Assembly (NCBI GenBank): GCA_030141605.1
Contig: JAQGDQ010000477.1
Coordinates: 52,501-75,000, forward strand
Direction of reading: 5' to 3'
Length of the DNA stretch: 22,500 bases
Origin: Tubiluchus corallicola
Lineage: Eukaryota; Priapulida; Priapulimorpha; Priapulimorphida; Tubiluchidae
Positions 1 through 9,111 of the stretch are shown piece by piece (the stretch's first letter is position 1; every line of letters starts with the position of its first letter). The position numbers were made by a program, and so were the translations under genes. The notes beneath the pieces were generated by a model. It saw only the letters and a list, made by a program, of their open reading frames with translations, searched no databases and was not told where the DNA came from.

Positions 1-373
1 CAAAACTGTTATGACTGCAGATACTTGTAACATTTTCGAAATGCAACGCGAAAGTTTCGTACTCTGTCAGAAACATTTTTTACATTTTCCCACTGCGGTT
101 TTCTTCTAGTGTTGAGCCCTCTGTTAACAAGTGAACATACACAAAAAAAGCCGATAAACATAAACATCCTGTGCCTATTGGTGCCAATGGTTTTACTACT
201 GAGCCAATCCGACAGGGCTGGTCAACATCCGCCGAACGTCATGTCTCAACAACCAATGACAATTTGTCTCTGGGAGATAAGACGGCTACTGCAGGGCAGA
301 GCTGCACTTGTTGGCTGGAGTCCCGAATGTTTGTTTGTTTAGTTGGTTCGGCTTCGGAGCTGGATGATCATGT
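1..373. other. Unassigned sequence, no supported gene
   Basis: No recognisable gene or repeat unit was found before the 151-bp duplication. Two overlapping short plus-strand frames cross 109-470, but they lack recognisable domains, conflict in frame, and the longer one runs into the duplicated repeat. I see them as chance frames. Confidence 0.5.
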
Positions 374-643
374 CGTGTTTCAAAAGAAACACGTGGCTGT
401 AGGCTGCGTTCAAGCGGACATGTTTGAAATTCTTGAGACAAATATTCAGGTTGTGCAGAGGCCACACTGATCGTCAAAAATCTTACGACATTAGAGAAAC
501 CTTTATTCAGAAGTACAATAAGTTTGTGTTTCAAAAGAAACACGTGGCTGTAGCCTGCATTCAAGCGGACATGTTTGAAATTCTTGAGACAAATATTCAG
601 GTTGTGCAGAGGCCACACTGATCGTCAAAAATCTTACGACACT
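374..643. repeat. 151-bp tandem duplication (copy 1 plus interrupted copy 2)
   Basis: Copy 1 spans 376-526 and copy 2 starts at 527 and runs to about 643. The offset is exactly 151 bp, with only about three mismatches over the shared 117 bp, so the duplication is young. Each copy opens with a small hairpin, CGTGTTTC or GTGTTTC, then AAAA, then GAAACACG. Copy 2 stops at CGACACT (637-643). The missing last 35 bp of the unit reappear at 1229-1264 with about 88% identity, on the far side of a retrotransposon remnant. Copy 1 therefore preserves the uninterrupted site (486-499). Minus-strand open frames through this unit have no family resemblance and are not called as genes. Confidence 0.85.
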
Positions 644-1221
644 AGTTTAAACATAATTTATTTAGGATTGGATCAGACAGTTTGTACAATATGATTTAGG
701 ATCCTCACCACAACAGAATTTATACACTATTTACAAGAACATTTACAGTAAGAATAGACTATACTTAGTTTTTAATATACTTTAGTATACTAAAGTTTTA
801 CTACAGTGATACATTAGACATTAGTAAAAAACGACGGTTAGAAAATATTAATATACGAATATTTAAGTCTTGCATTTCATATCAGATAGAAACTACTGAA
901 AGCGTTTAGTACATAATATAAAGTCATATATACATTTGAATATTTTACAGTTAGTAACATAGTTAAATTCATCTTTACCGAATAATAACAACTTCAACAG
1001 ATCATTATTTCCTAAGACAGCTATATTAAGGTTTTCAGGCAGAAGTATTGCATTTAATTTATCAAACATAACAACCCTAGTTTGTTGATGCAATGGGCAG
1101 TGCAACAAAAAGTGTTCAACAGACTCAAACCGAAATCCACAATTACAATTCGGCAATATTGGATGACCGTTATTATCTTTACAGCCTTTAGAGAAAAGGT
1201 CATAATTTAGCTGAGAAAATC
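644..1221 (-). mobile_element. 5'-truncated non-LTR retrotransposon remnant
   Basis: This minus-strand insert consists of the last about 108 codons of a reverse-transcriptase polyprotein (1219 down to 896), a stop codon at 893-895, and about 250 bp of AT-rich 3' untranslated sequence with an AATAAA-type signal read on the minus strand at 657-662. The insert lies exactly in the gap of copy 2 of the 151-bp repeat. It is flanked by CGACACT (637-643) and CGACATT (1222-1228), a likely 7-bp target-site duplication with one mismatch. Severe 5' truncation and minus-strand orientation are normal for target-primed reverse transcription. No poly-A tail is evident. The clade (Jockey, CR1 or L2-like) cannot be fixed from this short tail. 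Confidence 0.75.
893..1221 (-). pseudogene. C-terminal fragment of a non-LTR reverse transcriptase protein
   Basis: In the intact protein this segment follows the reverse-transcriptase domain of a LINE-type polyprotein that copies its own RNA into the genome. Visible evidence is a Cys-x-Cys-x8-His-x4-Cys cluster encoded around 1147-1097 (ending in the block HFLLHCPL), followed by an Arg a few residues on, an acidic and Leu-rich stretch with LLLFGKDEF, and a terminal block CKIFKCIYDFILCTKRF before the stop. This order and spacing are typical of the C-termini of animal non-LTR elements. The catalytic reverse-transcriptase core and endonuclease are absent, so the fragment cannot be active. The frame stays open upstream to 1270, but those codons belong to the flanking 151-bp repeat, not to the element; the junction is at about 1221. 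There is no ATG start. Confidence 0.75.
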
Positions 1222-1264
1222 CGACATTACAGAAGCCTTTATTTAGAAGTACAATAAATTTGTG
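1222..1264. repeat. Displaced tail of the 151-bp repeat plus target-site duplication
   Basis: CGACATT at 1222-1228 repeats the CGACACT that precedes the insert. Positions 1229-1264 match 493-526 of copy 1 (about 30 of 34 bases). This is the downstream half of the interrupted repeat unit. Confidence 0.75.
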
Positions 1265-1295
1265 TTCCAATGGTCAATGAGCAAGACCATTGGAA
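1265..1295. repeat. Perfect 11-bp hairpin
   Basis: TTCCAATGGTC at 1265-1275 pairs with GACCATTGGAA at 1285-1295 across a 9-nt loop. It lies where the next 151-bp copy would begin with its own smaller hairpin, so it may be a modified version of that hairpin. No T-run follows, and no function is implied. Confidence 0.7.
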
Positions 1296-1340
1296 TAAAA
1301 GCGTTTATTTTAGGCTTAGAATAGTTAAAGCACAAGAAAA

Positions 1341-1705
1341 CCCTTTACATACATAAAGCTATAAAACTTCCTCTTGAAATTTTGTATCATCTACGTAACC
1401 TATTGCGCACAGAGCTTGTGTCAGCAGCAACGCTGTATAAAACCTGAAAACTTCTCCAGCGATGAACGCAGCCATTTTGCCAGTATAGGTGATATGGAAA
1501 AGGTTAGTTTGCGTAAAGTTTTAAAAAATAATCAGACCATTTGTACTGCACACTTCACTAACTGAGCAAAAGTATAAGTTACTGTATCTTTTCAATAAGA
1601 CAAAAATACGTTTGTTGGTGAGTCAGTGGTGCACACTGGGAAGATGAGTCAGTGACTTTAACAGTAGGTGCAAACATTTTAAATTACCAAGAGTTTTCTT
1701 TTATA
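1341..1705 (+). repeat. Dispersed repeat, copy A
   Basis: This segment aligns over its whole length with the reverse complement of about 13515-13905. The best blocks are at 1402-1440 (ending AGCAACGCTGTATAAAA in both) and 1567-1690. Both copies contain two TGAGTCA heptamers 26 bp apart; here they are at 1619-1625 and 1645-1651. A plus-strand frame at 1374-1565 is not preserved in the other copy and starts without ATG, so I do not call a gene. It is probably an old non-autonomous interspersed repeat; its class is unknown. Confidence 0.75.
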
Positions 1706-1827
1706 GTGACATAAATCTTAATATAAATATATTTGTCCTGTGACCTGTGTGTTTGTGACCATAGTAAGTTCAGCCGGTTAATTTAAAGTCATGACAATTT
1801 TGTTACAAAAATGTTTAGCTGAGATTT

Positions 1828-2022
1828 AGATGGATGGATGGATGGATGGATGGATGGATGGATGGATGGATGGATGGATGGATGGATGGAATTATAGACG
1901 GATGGGCTGATGGGCGGGTGGACGGATGGACAGACAGGCAGGTAGGTAGGTAGCTAGGTTGGTAGGTAGGTAGGTAAGTAGGTAGGTAGGTAGGTACACA
2001 GACAGACAGACAGACAGACATA
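1828..2022. repeat. Tetranucleotide arrays (TGGA)n, (GGTA)n, (CAGA)n
   Basis: (TGGA)n covers 1830-1889, a mixed GGAC/GGGC region covers 1895-1935, (GGTA)n runs over about 1940-1996 and (CAGA)n over 1998-2021. All are GGxx or close relatives, so they may derive from one another by point change followed by slippage. The Ser/Pro/Ile-rich minus-strand frame here is a repeat artefact. Confidence 0.95.
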
Positions 2023-2089
2023 CATGTTGACATAAGAAGTTTACTGCATAAATTCGTTAAATAAATAAATATTAAAAGCATTGTATAAA

Positions 2090-3305
2090 ATTAAACAATC
2101 AAAACTCATGATCTAGGAAGAACATATTCATTATTGGTAGAGTTATCAGAAACATCTGTGACTATTCTAAAATAAGGCTTAAAATAACGTCGTTAAAATA
2201 CACGGTGATAACAAAATATCACGTTAAAAGGTAACAAATATCATATAGGCATACAACACGGCGTCAAGGCTATTTATTCAAGATAACAGCAAAGTGATCA
2301 CCAGTCTGAATCATGCATTCAAATTTAATAAGCTTAAGATAGCTGTCATATTTTACCTCCTATCTTCTTTTTCCCTCTTCAAGATCGTGAAAAAATATTT
2401 TAAGATAATAAGCCTATATAGTCGCTTAAGCCTGAAATAAGAATTGTCTGATGATTTTTTATATATTGTTTCTATTAACTTAGAATGAATTAAACGACCA
2501 GATGGGGCCCTCCAAACTGGATTAGTCAAACCCCTGCACGTAAATGGATTAAGCTTACAGAGAATAGCCGTTGATTCATATCACAACAGCGTCCTATTTC
2601 GCTCATTACAGGCTACGTTTACTGTAACTACTCTTGTTCAAGCTGTGGGTGGGAGCAAAGAACCCCCCGGGGAGGCGTAGGCAATTAACCGTTGATGACA
2701 CTCGCCGTAATTATACCCCCATAAGAAGGAGAAGCCAGGTCCCAATTGAAGCGCAATTATTTGAACGCCTGGCGTGCGTGACCCAGATTTGCAGGCTTGA
2801 TTTTACCAGGGAGTTAGCGACAGAAAAGATTAGTCGGAAATGTCACAAAAACTTGGGCATAACGTGATTATTTTGCTGCATGGCTGACGATTCAGGTAAT
2901 TTATTAGAGCAAGCGGTGCTTTTCAAAGGACTGCATCACTTAGAGTTTATGGGATTAGAGAAACAAGTAATTTCATCCCGTCATTGCATACTAATGCGAA
3001 TTTCATTTTACCTCATCCATGTCTGCTGGATTTTCATTTAAATGATAGATGTGTTACGAAAGTGAACACTTTGGGTTTATTATAGATCACTGCTGTATCT
3101 CCTTAGCAAATTGATTTTTTTATCTTTTTTATATTTGATTTTATATATATTTTTATATTTCACACTCTTTCTTTCTGTTCTGGACCTTGGAAAAATACTA
3201 AGAAAAACAGTTCCTCACTGGAATAGCATTAATTTCTCTAGCTTTCAAACAACACTTCTACAAAATATGTTGAGACTAATAGCTGTGAGTGGTGCTTACG
3301 TCCCA
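2090..3305. other. Unassigned AT-rich sequence
   Basis: No gene, tandem array or known element was recognised. A 78-codon plus-strand frame at 2634-2867 starts with TTG and has no recognisable domain. The 11-mer GCCGTTGATTC occurs at 2567-2577 and recurs twice elsewhere in the window. A T-rich low-complexity patch lies at 3111-3180. Confidence 0.5.
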
Positions 3306-3421
3306 TGTATAAGCTTAGCAATCCCTACTCCTTTTTGCGGCATGTTTTATTTACGTTATTTACAAAAGCATGGATAAGCTTCGCAATCCCTGCTCCTTTT
3401 TGCGGCATGTTTTATTTACAA
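3306..3421. repeat. 65-bp tandem duplication
   Basis: AAGCTTAGCAATCCC at 3311 recurs as AAGCTTCGCAATCCC at 3376. The block runs through CTCCTTTTTGCGGCATG to TTTATTTAC in both copies with two mismatches over about 45 bp, at a period of 65 bp. Two overlapping open frames share this duplicated peptide and are not supported as genes. Confidence 0.85.
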
Positions 3422-4175
3422 AAACTGTAAAACAGACGTCGCAACTATTCTTTATAGTACTGAGACACCGACAAGTCAACAAAATTTGCAGGTTTGACGT
3501 CAAAAAAGCAAAAAACGTCTTTGAAGGCCAAATATGTACATATACAAGCTTTAGCTTACAGACACTATTTAACGCGTAGGCACCATTCAGAAAATCGACA
3601 ATTTTGGTTAATAAACAGGAAAACCTTGGCCCTTTCTGACAGCGGTAGTTCCAGCACTTAAACTGCCTTTATTAGCAATAAATACCAAACCGTCCAGACG
3701 GACGGACGGTTACAACACCGAACACACTCTCACGTGATAAATTATAGGAAACAGTCAATACTCCTTTACACTCTTTTCCTGTCATCTTAGCCAACTCGAT
3801 ACTATCCCAACAGGGTTCAAAAGCTGTTTCGCGGAATCTCTTAAAATGCTGTCAAGTCGTAAGCGCTAGACTACGACTATACGCGCTTGCAGCTGTAACT
3901 ATAGAAAAACTTACCTAAGTCTTGATAACGACGTGAAGGATTTTATAGACCTGCTTATTTATCGTCTGTAGCACCTGCTCTATTAATCTTAATATCTTCC
4001 TTTCTTCCATTAAGATAGATAGGCGTTATGCTAGTTTTTATTGACAAAAGCGAGAAAAAATATAGCACTACGATAATCAACTCCTTCAGGAACACACCAC
4101 ACAAAATAGGTCTTATAAGACCTGTGACGTTTCTGCTACTGTATGAGCACAGACATAACTAACTGATTACAACTT
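3422..4175. other. Unassigned sequence
   Basis: No gene was recognised. A small perfect inverted repeat, AACCGTCC at 3688-3695 and GGACGGTT at 3704-3711, is the only structure I note. Confidence 0.45.
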
Positions 4176-4258
4176 TGGTACAGTTCTATACTTCTATTCG
4201 GGAGAATATCGGCTATCGGCTGGTACAGTTCTATACTTCTATTCGAGAATATCGAAGC
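4176..4258. repeat. 45-bp tandem duplication
   Basis: TGGTACAGTTCTATACTTCT starts at 4176 and again at 4221, and both are followed by ATTCG and GAATATCG. The second copy is slightly shorter (GAGAATATC in place of GGGAGAATATC). Confidence 0.9.
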
Positions 4259-5347
4259 ATCGAATGTCGTGCTATTTTTTAAACATTTATAAGTGATTTG
4301 ATTGGATAAAATTTAAAATTAAGAAAAGCACGCCCCTTCGGACATTGCTACTTTGCCTATTGAGTAGCTTAGTCTGGTGTACTTTTGCGTGATCGTACAC
4401 ACTAATTTATTGATCACCTGCTTGCTACAGCCCAAGCTGTGCAGTGTTCTGCAACTATTCTAGGACAAACCAACAGATCAGTCAAGGACAAATTAAGGCA
4501 GTTTCGTCTTGTAACAGGAATCTTTCCTTAAAAATAGAGTAAACTTGAGATCAAAGTGTATCAAAATGTGTGAATTTTTCTGCATTAATCAATTTTACAC
4601 AAGTGATACTGTACATTGCAACAGTGTGAACACTGCAGTTACAGAGTTCTTTTTTCATTTCATTTGTCGGAAATCGATTTTTTTATTTGTCTAAGGTAAG
4701 CAAATGTATTTGTGTATATAATTTTGCATGAAAATCCGTTGTGTAAGGAGTAGAAACCTACAAAAATAATCAAATGTAACATAATCGCTGCTTACTAAGA
4801 GCAATTTTTCATGATCCCATTCGAAATGCAGCAAACGCTTATGGTTCTGAAGGAGTTTTAACTTAAAAGTGGTTTTATTTGTGTGAGCAAATAATGGAAA
4901 TAAGCGAGGCCATTTTCATAAAAAAAAAGATCTCGTTATGTAAAATGATGAAAGATGATAAAGTATGTCTAATGTAACGGGGCAATCAAAGTGGAGAAAT
5001 GTAATGGGGGCACAAAATTCATAATTAAAATTTGAAATTCGAGGCTGTAATTCAGCTTGACAAAAAGGCTTAACAGTTTCAAAGCCTGCCGTTGATTCGA
5101 GTCAAAAGGAATTTTGATATCCGGCTGGAAATCCTCTTGAAGTGGAAAGCATTGTGTTGAAGTACTTTGTCCTTAAAAAAAACTTACGCTAAAACAGGAA
5201 AAAACGTCATTTTTAGGCCTATATTTAGCATACTACGTACTGATAACAATGTATTCATATTTGTATGCATTGATGTTCGTATTGTAATATTATTTGCATT
5301 GTTTGTTTGATGGGGTTTGCAATAGGTGTATTGGTTCTGCATTGAAC
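4259..5347. other. Unassigned AT-rich sequence
   Basis: No gene or repeat was recognised. GCCGTTGATTC recurs at 5088-5098. A short A8 run lies near 4920. Confidence 0.45.
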
Positions 5348-5372
5348 TATATATATATATATATATATATAT
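5348..5372. repeat. (AT)n microsatellite
   Basis: About 12 uninterrupted AT dinucleotides. A second, shorter (AT)n run lies at about 5524-5539. The minus-strand frame with alternating Ile/Tyr is an artefact of this run. Confidence 0.95.
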
Positions 5373-5650
5373 GCTTTTGTTATCACTTGTATGATGTGAC
5401 AAATTTTTAACTTATCACTTGCAAACATTAATTAATTTTAACTACTTATTTATCATCATTTTACTAGTATATTAGTATGTTTGTATATGTATAACAATTG
5501 CAATAAGGAATTACCTACACACGTATATATATATATATTATGTTGATCACAACTGTTTCAGGATTTCTCACAGATGTCAAGATCAAATGTAAATAGTGTC
5601 CAGTTTACGTTGACCCTCCGCGGCGTGTAGAATGATTCTGATTCATGTGA

Positions 5651-5700
5651 GAAACCACTGCCCTGCTTGAAGCACCCTGCCGTGTCCAAGCAGTGGTTTC
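5651..5700. repeat. 11-bp inverted repeat with 28-nt spacer
   Basis: GAAACCACTGC at 5651-5661 is the perfect reverse complement of GCAGTGGTTTC at 5690-5700. The spacer contains CCTGCTTG and CCAAG, which allow an alternative, longer pairing with a three-base bulge. It could be a decayed terminal-repeat element or a structured RNA region; the sequence does not decide. Confidence 0.65.
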
Positions 5701-6090
5701 CTGAAATGTAGCTTCTGTGCTGAAAGCAAGCAGCCGCCTCTCCCCATCAATCCATGAGAAACGAGCGTCTAGAAGCTTCCATTGAGGAATTTGTCGTCAG
5801 CAGCGTGGGTGATTGGACAACCAGATCGCATTACAGTACCAGCTGATTAAGCAACGTTAAAATTGCAGAGTCAAAGGTTTGTTCACATCAAACCACTCGG
5901 TGTTTTGTCGTTTTAGGTAACATGAGCAGAATAATTATGAAAAAGAACTAGACGTTGGCTTGAAAGTAATGAACTGCACGCATCAACAGTGTACGACTAA
6001 TATGCGTGTTTACAGTTTCAACTTTCTGTGACCGTCTACATAGTAACCCCAGTAGAAAGAAACCATTCATTCAGTTGCGATTAACGACCT
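5701..6090. other. Unassigned sequence
   Basis: No gene or repeat was recognised between the hairpin and the 29-bp array. Confidence 0.45.
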
Positions 6091-6091
6091 A

Positions 6092-6575
6092 GTGGCGCGT
6101 TCACACTAGCGAGCGTTTCGCCAAGTAACTTGCGAGCATGTTCGCACTAGAGAGCAAAACTTACTATGAGTTACTCTCCTACGGTGAGCGCGAGCTAATA
6201 CTTATTTTTCTATTCACTGCGAGAAGTGTCGAGAGTAACTCCCCGAGGCGTTCACGCTAGACAGTAACTCGCCAAGGCGTTCACACTAGGGAGTAACTCG
6301 CCGAGGCGTTCACACTAGACAGTAACTCACCAAGGCGTTCACACTAGGGAGGAACTCGCCGAGGCGTTCACACTAGGGAGTAACTCGCAGAGGCGTTCAC
6401 ACTAGACAGTAACTCACCGAGGCATTCACACTAGAGAGTAACTCGCAGAGGCGTTCACACTAGACAGTAACTCAACTTGCAACACCCATCGGAGAGTTTG
6501 GAATTTCTTCTCGATAATAACTCGTTAAGCAGTTCACACTAGCGAGTTTGCTGTAGGAGAAAAAGTGTGAACTCA
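6092..6575. mobile_element. 29-bp tandem array bracketed by inverted GTTCACACT motifs
   Basis: Eight units start at 6247, 6276, 6305, 6334, 6363, 6392, 6421 and 6450, each exactly 29 bp apart. The unit reads GGCGTTCACACTAG followed by a GAGTAACTC-type second half. Second halves tend to alternate between ACAG and GGAG, suggesting a partial 58-bp double unit. Degenerate units precede the regular block (from 6092). The first GTTCACACT is at 6099-6107, and its inverse AGTGTGAAC closes the block at 6564-6572. This layout fits a small non-autonomous DNA transposon with repeated subterminal motifs. I see no transposase and no clear target-site duplication, so the mobile-element call is tentative, while the array itself is certain. 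Confidence 0.5.
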
Positions 6576-6714
6576 ACTTAAAAGATTTAAATTGTCCAAT
6601 TTTATCCAAGTATTTATCCAATTTTACTATTGTGGCTTGGAGCTGTAAACGCATAAGATCTGACTGTGCACTCGATGCGTGATCTCTAATTTTAAGAGCA
6701 ATAACAACACTCTA

Positions 6715-6850
6715 ATTAAGTGCATAATATGCATAATTTTTGCGCATTAATATGCATTTTATTTATACGTTATAAATTTATACGTTATTTATGTGTTATA
6801 AATTAATATGCATTAACTTATACGACATTAATATGCATAAATTATATATT
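6715..6850. repeat. AT-rich patch with repeated TTAATATGCAT
   Basis: TTAATATGCAT occurs at 6747-6757, 6803-6813 and 6828-6838, with a related TGCATAATATGCATAA at 6721-6736 and two TTTATACGTTAT copies between. It is a cryptic simple repeat with no clear period. Confidence 0.6.
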
Positions 6851-7150
6851 GAAATAGTGAAAGAATTAATCACAATGGAATTGATAGCGTAAAAAAGTGA
6901 AAACTCCTTTAAATAGTAACAGTTTATATAAATGCCTATTCTCAAAGACACCTTTATCTAAAAATGACGTAATCTTATGTGACGTAGTCTTAATCGTTTT
7001 GAGACATGAATTGAAACATTACTAAAAATCTTGTAATTTCAAATACGTTATAACATAATGTCATAATAGCAATCAGGTAATGTGTAAAACCACCTCCCTA
7101 CAAATAGGGGGAATTGTATATATGTATATTTATATAATAAAAATAGCTAT

Positions 7151-7220
7151 AATAGTAATAATAATAATAATGATGATGATGATGATAATAATAATGGTAG
7201 TAATAATAATGATGATGATA

Positions 7221-7275
<55 letters not shown>

Positions 7276-7313
7276 CATAACAACAACAACAACAATAATA
7301 ATAATGATGATGG

Positions 7314-7350
<37 letters not shown>

Positions 7351-7374
7351 AATAATAATAATAATAATAATAAT
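7151..7374. repeat. Trinucleotide array (TAA/TGA)n
   Basis: Blocks of AAT and GAT units alternate, with a CAA block at 7277-7292. Homopolymeric Met or His open frames on the two strands are artefacts of the array. Confidence 0.95.
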
Positions 7375-7973
7375 TAATATCTCTAATTAACGGAGTATGA
7401 ATTCACTTTTGGTTATAAGTAGACGTATTAAAACTACACGTATCTATTTACAAAGATTCATTAAAAATTGGGGAATTTTCCAGTCACCCGAACCGTATGG
7501 TTACTAAACAGAAGCGCACATGTTAGCATACATTACAACTAATGATACACGACTGTTTACCTTTTCCCGAATCTTTCCAGTAAATTTAGTCATAAATTAA
7601 TTGAGTGCAGTCCAGACTTGAATTTGATATTCGACTATAAATTTTGCTCTTGCACGATTTGCTGGCAATTGCTTGTTCGGATGAGCACATGCCATGTGTT
7701 TCCTGTAAGCAATAAGTTTTTTCTACCCGCCATCTGAGACAGGAAAGCTCCCAAACAGGAAAGGTGCAGCCCGGAAAGCATAATGCACAGAAGCCCATCC
7801 CGTCTGCTGTCCAATGTAAACCGTTGGCCCTGAAAAAAGACAGTATCTGTTACTATTTTTTGTGGTGCAGTTCCTCTGGGGACTTCGGTGGAGTGCTGCT
7901 GACCTGATGGCCATGTAACAAGAGCTGCAACGTCAACAACCTGATGTTGCCTGATGGAGGCAAGCTGTGAAGC
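7375..7973. other. Unassigned sequence upstream of the 37-bp minisatellite
   Basis: Two overlapping minus-strand frames (7586-7798 and 7723-7914) have no recognisable domain and are not supported. No unit of the 37-bp repeat occurs here, so the array begins abruptly at 7974. Confidence 0.45.
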
Positions 7974-9060
7974 GGCTTATAGAGGGAAACAGCGCCCAGT
8001 TCTCGACTCCGGCTTATAGAGGGAAACAGCGCCCAGTTCTCGACTCCGGTTTGCTGAGGGAAACAGCGCCCAGTTTTCGACTCCAGCTTATAGAGGGAAA
8101 CAGCGCCCAGTTCTCGACTCCGGTTTGCCGAGGGAAACAGCGCCCAGTTCTCGACTCCAGTTTGCCGAGGGAAACAGCGCCCAGTTCTCGACTCCAGCTT
8201 ATAGAGGGAAACAGCGCCCAGTTCTCGACTCCGGTTTGCTGAGGGAAACAGCGCCCAGTTCTCGACTCCGGTTTGCTGAGGGAAACAGCGCCCAGTTCTC
8301 GACTCCAGTTTGCCGAGGGAAACAGCGCCCAGTTCTCGACTCCAGTTTGCCGAGGGAAACAGCGCCCAGTTCTCGACTCCAGTTTGCCGAGGGAAACAGC
8401 GCCCAGTTCTCGACTCCGGTTTGCTGAGTGAAACAGCGCCCAGTTCTCGACTCCGGTTTGCTGAGGGAAACAGCGCCCAGTTCTCGACTCCAGCTTATAG
8501 AGTGAAACAGCGCCCAGTTCTCGACTCCGGCTTATAGAGGGAAACAGCGCCCAGTTCTCGACTCCAGCTTATAGAGGGAAACAGCGCCCAGTTCTCGACT
8601 CCGGCTTATAGAGTGAAACAGCGCCCAGTTCTCGACTCCAGCTTATAGAGGGAAACAGCGTCCAGTTCTCGACTCCGGTTTGCTGAGTGAAACAGCGCCC
8701 AGTTCTCGACTCCAGTTTGCCGAGGGAAACAGCGCCCAGTTCTCGACTCCAGTTTGCCGAGGGAAACAGCACCCAGTTCTCGACTCCGGTTTGCTGAGTG
8801 AAACAGCGCCCAGTTCTCGACTCCGGTTTGCTGAGGGAAACAGCGCCCAGTTCTCGACTCCAGCTTATAGAGGGAAACAGCGCCCAGTTCTCGACTCCAG
8901 CTTATAGAGGGAAACAGCGCCCAGTTCTCGACTCCAGTTTGCTGAGGGAAACAGCGCCCAGTTCTCGACTCCGGTTTGCTGAGTGAAACAGCGCCCAGTT
9001 CTCGACTCCAGCTTATAGAGGGAAACAGCGCCCAGTTCTCGACTCCGGTTTGCTGAGGGA
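7974..9060. repeat. 37-bp minisatellite, 29 full units plus a partial, three cassette types
   Basis: The first unit starts at 7974 and the last partial one at 9047, a distance of exactly 29 x 37 bp, so no indel has accumulated. Each unit has an almost invariant core of about 26 bp (starting GGAAACAGCGCCCAG and ending TCGACTCC) and a short variable cassette. Three cassettes occur: CTTATAG (12 units), TTTGCTG (11) and TTTGCCG (7). A further G/T choice (GAGGG or GAGTG) marks units 13, 15, 18, 20, 23 and 28. Only three core substitutions are seen in the whole array. Because 37 is not a multiple of 3, reading frames cycle through three peptides with a 111-bp period and stay open; these frames are not evidence of a gene. 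The array is GC-rich against an AT-rich background. Confidence 0.97.
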
Positions 9061-9111
9061 AAACTGATTTCAGCTTTGATAACCAACATCAAATTTCACA
9101 TCAAATCGATA

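Noticed and set aside
893-1270. Full 125-residue frame as one reverse-transcriptase fragment
   Set aside because: The first 17 codons derive from the flanking 151-bp repeat; the element itself begins at about 1221.
2634-2867. Arg-rich 78-codon frame as an exon
   Set aside because: It has a TTG start and no recognisable domain, and no conserved features are visible.
5348-5540. TATA-box promoter
   Set aside because: The TATA strings are parts of (AT)n microsatellites with no downstream gene.
7974-9060. CRISPR array
   Set aside because: Units are nearly identical throughout and the variable part takes only three states of 7 bases, with no unique spacers. The context is eukaryotic and no cas genes are seen.
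7967-9092. Several overlapping frames encoding RETAPSSRLQ-type repeats
   Set aside because: They are open in all three plus frames and also on the minus strand because the 37-bp unit lacks stops. Openness is a property of the unit, not evidence of coding.
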